Shown here: positions 44,326 to 50,001 of the stretch, in pieces
Layout: each line of letters starts with the position of its first letter
How positions within the stretch are numbered: the first letter of the stretch is position 1
Source of the DNA: Massiliimicrobium timonense
Lineage (GTDB): Bacteria; Bacillota_I; Bacilli_A; Erysipelotrichales; Coprobacillaceae
Length of the DNA stretch: 50,001 nucleotides
Direction: 5' to 3'
Assembly: GCF_002160865.1 (NCBI RefSeq)
Contig: NZ_NFLJ01000021.1
Span: 1-50,001 of the forward strand
Position numbers and translations under genes: made by a program
The notes under the pieces: model-generated
Told to the model about the DNA's origin: nothing
Database searches by the model: none
What the model saw: only the letters and a program-made list of their open reading frames with translations

Positions 44326-44358
44326 TGTGACCGTTGTGTTACCTAATAATAGTAAAAT
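44326..44358 (+). promoter_or_regulatory. TGTGAC tandem-box promoter, copy 3
   Basis: TGTGAC (44326-44331), 5 bp, TGTTAC (44337-44342, one change), 10 bp, TAAAAT (44353-44358), 38 bases before TasA-like gene 3. The weakest copy of the five. Confidence 0.7.
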
Positions 44359-44395
44359 ATAGATAGTTAATTTAATAAGAAAGAGGGAAGAAATT

Positions 44396-45142
44396 ATGAA
44401 GAAAAACAAAAAAGCGATGATTGCTAGTTTAGTATTAGTTGGAGCTGTTTGTGTCGGATCAACTTTAGCATATTTAAGTGATCAGTCAAATACTTTAACA
44501 AATAGCTTTACAGTAGGACAAGGTTATGTTCCTGATGAAGATTTAAAACAAGCTGTATGGGTAGACGAAAAAGATTATGATGGAGAGCAAGATGTTAATG
44601 ATGATACTTTAGGAGAAGATTTTTATTATGTTGGTGATGAGTTACGTACATTAAAAGGTAATAATTATGGTACAGATACTAATAAACTTGAAGCAGGTTC
44701 TGTTGTAGTAAAAGATCCAGTGATTCGTTTAACTGAGGCATCTGTAGATAGCTGGGTATATATGCAAGTTACTTATAAGAAAGGTGAAGTTTATTCTTTC
44801 TTGAAAGGTGAAGCTTCTAATAAAGATCTTGCTGAAGTAATTGGTGATAAATGGACGGAAATCTCAAATACTGATGATGGAGAAAATGTGGTTCTAGTAG
44901 TACGTTATAATAAACGTTTAAACAGTACTAAAGAAGGCGAAGATTTAATTCATAATACAGAAGCATTATTTGATCATATTCGAATTGATTCTACTTTTGA
45001 AGGACAACCAACTATTACACCAATAACAATTAAAGCATGTGCAGTACAGGCTGTATATACTGATAATGGAACAAAAGTATATTTGGAACCAAATGATGCA
45101 GAAACTACAAGTCCAAAAGCTGACGCACCAAAATTTGAATAA
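44396..45142 (+). CDS. SipW-dependent TasA-like protein 3
   Basis: 248 residues. The signal region MKKNKKAMIASLVLVGAVC leads into GSTLAYLSDQSNTLTNSFTV, a near-textbook SipW signal (T-L-A-Y-x-x-D, then N-x-F-x-V-G). The mature part has VVKDPVIRLTEASVDSWVY, the K-D-P-x-I motif shared with TasA-like protein 4. The region after the signal is acidic, rich in Asp and Glu. A strong terminator follows. Among the four, this and protein 4 look most like classical fibre subunits. Confidence 0.82.
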   Translation: MKKNKKAMIASLVLVGAVCVGSTLAYLSDQSNTLTNSFTVGQGYVPDEDLKQAVWVDEKDYDGEQDVNDDTLGEDFYYVGDELRTLKGNNYGTDTNKLEAGSVVVKDPVIRLTEASVDSWVYMQVTYKKGEVYSFLKGEASNKDLAEVIGDKWTEISNTDDGENVVLVVRYNKRLNSTKEGEDLIHNTEALFDHIRIDSTFEGQPTITPITIKACAVQAVYTDNGTKVYLEPNDAETTSPKADAPKFE

Positions 45143-45163
45143 CGTAAAAATATAAATGTAAAT

Positions 45164-45198
45164 AAAAGTGAGATTAAGATTTGCTAATCTCACTTTTT
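45164..45198 (+). terminator. Intrinsic terminator, nested in a larger inverted repeat
   Basis: AAAGTGAGATTA (45165-45176) pairs perfectly with TAATCTCACTTT (45185-45196), then T. An outer inverted repeat, ACGTAAAA (45142-45149) and TTTTACGT (45209-45216), encloses it. Confidence 0.9.
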
Positions 45199-45280
45199 AA
45201 AAGCAAAATTTTACGTAAATAACTTTAAGAATAAGTCAATTTGATAATATACTTGATTTATGGATGGGAGAGGAATATTT

Positions 45281-46312
45281 ATGGCAGGCGATTATAATGA
45301 GATTATTATAGTTTTAATGATTGATATTGTTTCTTTTTTTGTTGCTTATTTTATTTTTGATAAAATTCGAAACTCAAAAAGTGAGAATGCAAGAAGTGTT
45401 GGTGAAATGACAATAAGGGCATTATTGTCGTTTGTAATTGCTTTTTGTACACATGCAATTACTTATCAAGTTCTAAAAAATAATGAAGTACCTAATATTT
45501 TAGAAAATCAGTATTATATTTATACTCTAGAGTATATAGAAGAGGGTAATTATGAAAAAGGTATTGTTTCTTTTTTAGATATTCCAGATACTTATCAAAG
45601 TGATGAAAAGTATTCAGAATTAAGAAATAATTTAGGAACTAGTATAGTTGATTACACATTTGATAATTTAAAGAATGAAGGTGGACTTGATGAAAAGAAA
45701 AAATCTATTGAGGATAGCATTGCTCAATTAGATACAATAAATTATGATTCATATGAAAAATTGAATATCGAATTGGAAAATATAAATAAGCAGATTGAGG
45801 AAGAAAATAAAAGAAAAGAAATTGAAGAAGAGAAAGAGAGAATTGAAAATGCAAAAAAGAATCAGCTTGTTTTAATTGATAAAATGAATCCAACAATTTA
45901 TCGAACTGGGATAATAATTAAATATGGATTATATTTTGAACCATCAGTCATAAATAACAGTGATAAAGATATAAAAGATATTACTTTCCATATATTACAT
46001 TATGATAGAGAAGGGTATCCAGATAAAAACAATAATAATTCATTAGCTTTGTATTCTTCTGAAGAAAGTATTGAAGATGTTAATATAAGCAGGTATTCAT
46101 CAAAATTAATAAAATATTCGACTGATGAAAAATTAGATTCTGATATTGAAAGTATGCACTTAGATAAAGATGAGAATAAAATTAAACAATATCAAGTTGA
46201 CTGTCAGGCTATTGGTTGTGTTAAGTCAGTAACATTTTACGATGGTAGTACATGGAATAATGAGTATTATAAGTATTGGTTAGATAAATATAAAGATCAA
46301 AGATTGATATAG
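45281..46312 (+). CDS. Membrane protein with coiled coil, unknown
   Basis: 343 residues. Two N-terminal membrane segments (about 5-25 and 42-64), a globular part, a charged coiled coil (about 135-200, rich in E-E-K-R-I-E), and a C-terminal beta-like domain with YGLYFEPSVINNSDKDIKDI and a late FYDGSTWNNEYYKYW, which faintly resembles DUF5780-type domains. AGAGGAA favours the ATG at 45281 over that at 45260. It lies 39 bp before signal peptidase 2. No recognised function; it could be a scaffold for fibre export, which is inference from position. Confidence 0.65.
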   Translation: MAGDYNEIIIVLMIDIVSFFVAYFIFDKIRNSKSENARSVGEMTIRALLSFVIAFCTHAITYQVLKNNEVPNILENQYYIYTLEYIEEGNYEKGIVSFLDIPDTYQSDEKYSELRNNLGTSIVDYTFDNLKNEGGLDEKKKSIEDSIAQLDTINYDSYEKLNIELENINKQIEEENKRKEIEEEKERIENAKKNQLVLIDKMNPTIYRTGIIIKYGLYFEPSVINNSDKDIKDITFHILHYDREGYPDKNNNNSLALYSSEESIEDVNISRYSSKLIKYSTDEKLDSDIESMHLDKDENKIKQYQVDCQAIGCVKSVTFYDGSTWNNEYYKYWLDKYKDQRLI

Positions 46313-46351
46313 TGATTTTATATTGAATAAATGTATGAAAGGTTGGTTATT

Positions 46352-46846
46352 GTGAAGTTATCAAGAATATTTAATATTTTAGCAAACATAATCATTGCAC
46401 TTATCGTTGCATTATGTGCAGTGATTATGTTACCAAAAGTATTTGGTTATGAAGTCTATGGGATATTGAGTGGTAGTATGCTACCGAATTATCCTATTGG
46501 AAGCATTATATATGTACAACATGAAGAAGCGAATAACATTGGAGTAGGGGATGTTATTACTTTCAATATGGCGGCTGGATCAGATGTTGTCGCAACCCAT
46601 AGAGTTGTAGAGATTAATAGTGAGGAAGAAACCTTTACTACAAAAGGTGATAATAATGATACTGTTGATTCATCACCAGTATCATTTGAAAGATTGATTG
46701 GTAAGGTTGTTTTATGTATACCAATGCTTGGTTATGTTGCTGATTTTATTCAATCTACAAATGGTATTATTGCTGGTGTAGGAGCAATTGTTATGGTGTT
46801 TGCATTATGGTTTTTATCTGATTATTTTAAAAAGCATAATAAATAG
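46352..46846 (+). CDS. ER-type signal peptidase I (SipW-like) 2
   Basis: 164 residues from the GTG at 46352 (MKLSRIFNIL), which lies 12 nt after AAAGG; an in-frame ATG at 46331 precedes that site. TM1 about 8-27, S42 in LSGSMLPNYPIGS, H83 in ATHRVVEI and D100 in TKGDNND give the complete Ser-His-Asp set. A C-terminal membrane helix and a lysine tail follow. Clearly paralogous to the enzyme at 43824. Two peptidases next to different substrates suggest a division of labour. Confidence 0.9.
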   Translation: MKLSRIFNILANIIIALIVALCAVIMLPKVFGYEVYGILSGSMLPNYPIGSIIYVQHEEANNIGVGDVITFNMAAGSDVVATHRVVEINSEEETFTTKGDNNDTVDSSPVSFERLIGKVVLCIPMLGYVADFIQSTNGIIAGVGAIVMVFALWFLSDYFKKHNK

Positions 46847-46862
46847 TAAAATTTATTTGATA

Positions 46863-46895
46863 TGTGACTACTGTGTGACTTAAAAATTGTATGAT
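46863..46895 (+). promoter_or_regulatory. TGTGAC tandem-box promoter, copy 4
   Basis: TGTGAC (46863-46868), 5 bp, TGTGAC (46874-46879), 10 bp, TATGAT (46890-46895), 41 bases before TasA-like gene 4. Confidence 0.75.
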
Positions 46896-46935
46896 ATATG
46901 TGTATTATAAATCACATTTTAAAGGAGGAAAAATA

Positions 46936-47562
46936 ATGAATAAGAAAAAATTAGGAACTGGATTAGTTGCTTTAGCATTAGTTGGAGTTGTTGGAATTGG
47001 TGGGTCATTAGCTTGGTTTACTGATACTGAAAGTAGAACAAATATTTTTGGTACTAAGCATATTGATATTACATTAACTGAACCTCTTTATGATGAATTA
47101 CAAAATAATGATAAAGAATATATGCCAGGAGATACTTTTGAAAAAGATCCTACTATTACTTTATCTGGTGATAGTGCACCAGCATACGTGAGAATTAAAG
47201 ATGTTGATGTAAAAATTACTAAACAAGATGGAACAACAGAAACTAGAGATTTAGAAAATTTCTTGCCTAAATTTGATAATGAAAATTGGGTTGCATCAGA
47301 AGATGGAAATTATTATTATCAAGAAGTATTAAAGGCTGGTGAATCTACTACAGCACTATTTAGTGAAATTACTATTCCATCAAATTTGAACAATGACTAT
47401 GTTAATGCTGATTTTGAAATAGTCATTGATGCTGAAGCTGTTCAAGCTAATAACTTTGAAAGTTCATTAGTAACTGACGGAGATGGAAATATTAATGGTT
47501 GGTTAATTGGTAATGATCAAATTCAAGAATATGTTGATTTAACAACTAATGAAGGAAATTAA
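46936..47562 (+). CDS. SipW-dependent TasA-like protein 4
   Basis: 208 residues. The signal peptide ends GGSLAWFTDTESRTNIFGTK, the standard SipW form (S-L-A-W-F-T-D). The mature domain has YMPGDTFEKDPTITLSGDSA then PAYVRI, the clearest copy of the TasA/camelysin motif in the locus. AAAGGAGG fits the ATG at 46936; the frame is open to 46891, but that start lies in the promoter region. It forms a single-gene unit closed by a terminator. Confidence 0.85.
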   Translation: MNKKKLGTGLVALALVGVVGIGGSLAWFTDTESRTNIFGTKHIDITLTEPLYDELQNNDKEYMPGDTFEKDPTITLSGDSAPAYVRIKDVDVKITKQDGTTETRDLENFLPKFDNENWVASEDGNYYYQEVLKAGESTTALFSEITIPSNLNNDYVNADFEIVIDAEAVQANNFESSLVTDGDGNINGWLIGNDQIQEYVDLTTNEGN

Positions 47563-47574
47563 AAAAATAGAATT

Positions 47575-47598
47575 ATGGGGTTGTAAAACCCCATTTTT
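47575..47598 (+). terminator. Intrinsic terminator after TasA-like gene 4
   Basis: ATGGGGTT (47575-47582) pairs with AACCCCAT (47587-47594) around GTAA, followed by five T. Confidence 0.9.
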
Positions 47599-47648
47599 AT
47601 ATTTTATTAGATTGCATTATAAAAATTTTTATATAACGGTGAGCGAAA

Positions 47649-48476
47649 ATGAATGCAGATTATATATTTGAAAAACTGAGTGTATTTGATATTTATTCTA
47701 TAATCATACCTGGATTTATGATTTTATTAGGTGTATATTCGTTAGTTCCAGATATTATGATTGATTTTATAAGGAATGTTAATAATATATGGATTACAAT
47801 CATCACTGTAATATGTGTTAGTTATTATATTGGTATTATTTTGTCAAAGATTATTTCATTAATTATGGTATTAAATTTTAATGATGTAATGAAGAAAATT
47901 TTTTTCTTATTACTTATTTTATTAATGATTTTGATAAATGTGGGAACTTATTTTTTATGTTGTTTTAATACTATTTTTAATTTTATTCTAGTATTTGATA
48001 GTGTCAGTATATTTTTAATTTTTTATTATTCAAAATATAGAAAAAAAGAAGAGGATTTGAAAAGCGATAGATCTACAATTTTGTTAGACATTTGTTATAG
48101 GTATTTACAGAAAGCATTTCCAAATTTAAAAAGCATATATGGAGAAGAATTGTCAGAAAATATAGTATATGAAATATTAAATATAATGTATCCACTAATA
48201 GAACTTGATCATAAATATCAAACAACAATAAAAAAATATACTACTTTTCTTTCTTTGTATAAAAATATGATTATTGTTTGTTTGTTTTGGAGTAGTATTT
48301 TTAGTTATTATTTTATTTTCGGTGAAACGAATGTTAATTATTTGTATTTTATAGGCTTTATATTTAGTTTAAATGGATGTTTCGTTATGATAAAAAGTTA
48401 TAAATCTTACCAAGGAATAGTGAATAGAATAAGTTTGATTTATTTAATAGACTATATAGAAAATAATAAAAAGTAG
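47649..48476 (+). CDS. Membrane protein, paralogue A of an IPG-motif pair
   Basis: 275 residues. It starts with an amphipathic segment, KLSVFDIYSIIIPGFMILLG, then four to six membrane segments in two groups (about 15-120 and about 205-250) around a soluble helical part (about 130-200). It shares the start pattern, a central L-I-x-x-D-x-K-Y segment and SLYKNMIIVCLFW with the protein at 48661. No family name can be given. GGTGAG precedes the ATG. It follows a terminator and has no TGTGAC box of its own, so it may depend on readthrough. Confidence 0.65.
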   Translation: MNADYIFEKLSVFDIYSIIIPGFMILLGVYSLVPDIMIDFIRNVNNIWITIITVICVSYYIGIILSKIISLIMVLNFNDVMKKIFFLLLILLMILINVGTYFLCCFNTIFNFILVFDSVSIFLIFYYSKYRKKEEDLKSDRSTILLDICYRYLQKAFPNLKSIYGEELSENIVYEILNIMYPLIELDHKYQTTIKKYTTFLSLYKNMIIVCLFWSSIFSYYFIFGETNVNYLYFIGFIFSLNGCFVMIKSYKSYQGIVNRISLIYLIDYIENNKK

Positions 48477-48498
48477 AATTAGAATAAATGTCAAAATA

Positions 48499-48531
48499 TG
48501 TGACAATTATGTGACCTGATTATTGTATTAT
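48499..48531 (+). promoter_or_regulatory. TGTGAC tandem-box promoter, copy 5
   Basis: TGTGAC (48499-48504), 5 bp, TGTGAC (48510-48515), 10 bp, TATTAT (48526-48531). It drives a 120-base leader before the second membrane protein and the ATPase. Confidence 0.75.
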
Positions 48532-48574
48532 AAATATGTAGTTATTTGACAATATTTGTAAATAGTAGATATGG

Positions 48575-48615
48575 TCAAGTATGCACTTTGACTTATGGGT
48601 TGAAGTGCTTTTTTT
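48575..48615 (+). terminator. Leader terminator with competing hairpin (attenuator candidate)
   Basis: The terminator pairs GCACTTTGA (48583-48591) with TTGAAGTGC (48600-48608, two G-T pairs), followed by seven T (48609-48615). The overlapping TCAAGT (48575-48580) can instead pair with ACTTTGA (48585-48591, one bulge), which would undo it. It lies between promoter copy 5 and the gene at 48661. A terminated transcript would be a small RNA of about 78 bases. Confidence 0.6.
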
Positions 48616-48624
48616 AAACTAGAA

Positions 48625-48640
48625 TTGTAAGCGATTGCAA
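48625..48640 (+). promoter_or_regulatory. cre-like (CcpA/LacI-family) operator candidate
   Basis: TTGTAAGCGATTGCAA has the central CG, the flanking TTG/CAA symmetry and one mismatch to the cre consensus TGWNANCGNTNWCA. It lies downstream of the start of transcription, where CcpA could block elongation. Confidence 0.4.
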
Positions 48641-48660
48641 TAAAAAGGAAGGATATGGTT

Positions 48661-49599
48661 ATGGGGAATTTATTTGGGAAGTTCACTTTATATGACATTA
48701 TTTCTATGACGATACCTGGTTTTTTAGTGATGCTAGGTGTTTGTTTAGTTATTCCGGGTACAGTTCATCAATTCGTGGTAAGTGTTGATAATTCATGGTT
48801 TATATTTGTGATAGGGATAAGTGTAAGTTATTCTGTGGGTTGGATTATATCGGAGATTTCTAAATGTATTATAAAGGTGAATTTAAAGTGTAAAAAAGTA
48901 TTATGTGTAAATTGGGGTATTGTTATTTTAGTTGATTTTGGTATGTTTTATGCTTTGAGTCAAATGAATTTTCGTTCTTATTCTTGTTTTATTAAAATGA
49001 TATTGGTTGGAATCATTGTTTTGAATTTCATTTTATTCATTATAAGTTGTTGTTATTGGAAGTGCTTGAAAGATAAAGAAAAAAATCAAAAGAAAAAGGA
49101 TGAATATGATAAAGAATATAGTATTTTAATGGAAAAATGCTATGGATATTTAAAAGAGGAATATCCTGGTTTTGATAAACAAATGGAAGGTGAAACTGAT
49201 ATTGTAAAAAAGGTTGAAGTGATGGCTGAATCAGCTGATTTATTAATTCAAACTGATGATAAATATCATAGATTACATAATTATAGTTCTTCAAAGTCTT
49301 TTTCTAAAAATATGGGGACTGTTTGTTTATTTTGGATAGGTATTCTATTATATCAATTGTTTTATAATTCGAAGGATATTTGTTTTGCTGTTGTTTATAC
49401 TTTAGGTATTCTTTTTTTGTTATTTGGTTTTATTGCAATGCAGAGAAGATATAAAAGATTTAAAAAGAAAATGGAAGTTTTAATTGTAACGTATTATTTA
49501 GATTTCTTAGAAAATAAGAAGAATAAAGATTCAAATTACAATACAAATCAATTTGATTTAAACTTAAATATCAATAATCATGATGGGAGGAAATCATAA
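48661..49599 (+). CDS. Membrane protein, paralogue B, coupled to a P-loop ATPase
   Basis: 312 residues. KFTLYDIISMTIPGFLVMLG at the N-terminus mirrors the protein at 47649, followed by four or more membrane segments, a charged helical region (about 135-205, DKEKNQKKKDEY) and a second membrane pair (about 218-260). The tail is Asn/Asp-rich. Small membrane proteins starting F-T-L-Y-D...I-P-G are, in my recollection, found beside ATPases in defence-type gene pairs. AAGGAAGG fits the ATG at 48661 rather than 48655. The next gene starts 1 base after its stop. Confidence 0.68.
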   Translation: MGNLFGKFTLYDIISMTIPGFLVMLGVCLVIPGTVHQFVVSVDNSWFIFVIGISVSYSVGWIISEISKCIIKVNLKCKKVLCVNWGIVILVDFGMFYALSQMNFRSYSCFIKMILVGIIVLNFILFIISCCYWKCLKDKEKNQKKKDEYDKEYSILMEKCYGYLKEEYPGFDKQMEGETDIVKKVEVMAESADLLIQTDDKYHRLHNYSSSKSFSKNMGTVCLFWIGILLYQLFYNSKDICFAVVYTLGILFLLFGFIAMQRRYKRFKKKMEVLIVTYYLDFLENKKNKDSNYNTNQFDLNLNINNHDGRKS

Positions 49600-49600
49600 A

Positions 49601-50001
49601 ATGGATTATCATAAACATAATAGTGCTCATTTAGGAGCAAGAAAACTTGAAATTGAGAATGTTAAGTTAATGTTACCTTATATTGAAAATATTAGGGATT
49701 ATATTGATAGTTTTAGAAATAGTGCCAAAAATTCCTATATGAATCATCAACATTTAAAAGAGTTATATTATGAAAAGTATGACAATTTTATTTCTATTTT
49801 AGGAGATAGGGGTTTAGGTAAAACTTCTATTATGTTGACAATTATTGATGAAATAAAGAGTAGACATTATTTTTGTGATAAGGGAGAAGCTCAAGATCAA
49901 GTTATTGATTTGATTGCTCCATTACTTGTTCCAGATGATATGAGTGATAATAGTGATATTTTAGGTTGGATTATTGTGACATTGGAGAATATGTTTTATC
50001 G
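49601..50001 (+). CDS. P-loop ATPase, N-terminal part, cut by window edge
   Basis: 133 residues are visible. After a helical N-terminus (about 12-60) comes FISILGDRGLGKTS with Walker A G-x-x-x-x-G-K-T at 68-75, then VIDLIAPLLVPDDMSDNSDI. A Walker A followed by an acidic I-D-x-I-x-P segment is seen in STAND/KAP-like and other large regulatory or conflict ATPases. GGGAGG (49585-49590) precedes the ATG. Coupled to the membrane protein upstream and under promoter copy 5. The C-terminal effector or sensor part lies outside the window, so the function is open. Confidence 0.75.
   Translation, partial: MDYHKHNSAHLGARKLEIENVKLMLPYIENIRDYIDSFRNSAKNSYMNHQHLKELYYEKYDNFISILGDRGLGKTSIMLTIIDEIKSRHYFCDKGEAQDQVIDLIAPLLVPDDMSDNSDILGWIIVTLENMFY

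Noticed and set aside
47600-47648. A TGTGAC box before the first membrane paralogue
   Set aside because: The region after the terminator at 47575 has no TGTGAC half-site; only a poorly spaced TTGCAT/TATAAC pair is present.
37815-48531. TGTGAC boxes as CRP/FNR sites
   Set aside because: CRP-type sites are palindromes (TGTGA-N6-TCACA). Four of five copies have no matching inverted half; the AGTCAC after copy 2 at 40223 is not repeated elsewhere. The constant feature is the direct repeat.
1-50001. CRISPR array, tRNA or rRNA genes
   Set aside because: No regularly spaced 25-40 base repeats, no cloverleaf with TTCGANNC arm and no conserved rRNA stretch were seen on reading; a computational scan was not possible.

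Overview
The window comes from a very A+T-rich, low-GC Firmicute. Strong AGGAGG-type ribosome binding sites, TTG/GTG starts, a single-chain PurL, a ZTP riboswitch and SipW-type secretion point to a gut member of the Erysipelotrichia (Coprobacillus/Thomasclavelia-like). That placement is inference from gene content; no rRNA or tRNA gene was seen. There is no gene-free stretch over about 300 bases.

Layout. (1) 1-126: left-edge start of an IS3-type transposase on the minus strand behind an RBS-sequestering hairpin. (2) 0.1-2.3 kb, minus: lipid kinase and peptidase T. (3) 2.4-4.5 kb: RNase H with a hybrid-binding domain, a DEDDh exonuclease-BRCT protein and a GNAT, overlapping as an operon. (4) 4.5-7.3 kb: UDP-galactopyranose mutase, glycosyltransferase and PAP2 phosphatase (cell-surface glycan). 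(5) 7.4-12.9 kb: tyrosine recombinase, DUF6930/7309-like protein, YkpA-type ABC-F ATPase, YbjQ protein, flavin reductase-like protein and alpha/beta hydrolase. (6) 12.9-15.5 kb, minus: five-gene ABC exporter operon, divergent from an orphan LytTR response regulator at 15.6 kb. (7) 16.3-29.1 kb: ZTP riboswitch and terminator, then fhs-purE-purC-purM-purN-purH-purD-purL-purB, with no purF or purK. (8) 29.3-32.3 kb: small membrane protein, Na/Pi cotransporter-PhoU protein behind a Pho-box-like repeat array, RidA and a small orphan. (9) 32.5-37.7 kb: three-gene phosphorelay made of a REC-HD-GYP-GGDEF protein, an Hpt protein and a hybrid histidine kinase.

(10) 37.8 kb to the right edge: the most unusual part, a surface-fibre locus. 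It has four SipW-dependent TasA/CalY-like preproteins, two ER-type (Ser-His) signal peptidases, two membrane- or wall-anchored surface proteins, a large VWA protein and an orphan membrane/coiled-coil protein. Two paralogous four-TM proteins follow, the second coupled to a P-loop ATPase cut by the window edge.

Five transcription units of this last region each begin with the same promoter element, TGTGAC-N5-TGTGAC-N10-(-10), with identical spacing at all five places. It behaves like an 11-bp direct-repeat activator site replacing the -35. The element ties the fibre genes, both signal peptidases and the membrane protein-ATPase pair into one candidate regulon that I do not recognise as described. 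The c-di-GMP phosphorelay next door is a plausible physiological partner but cannot itself bind the box.
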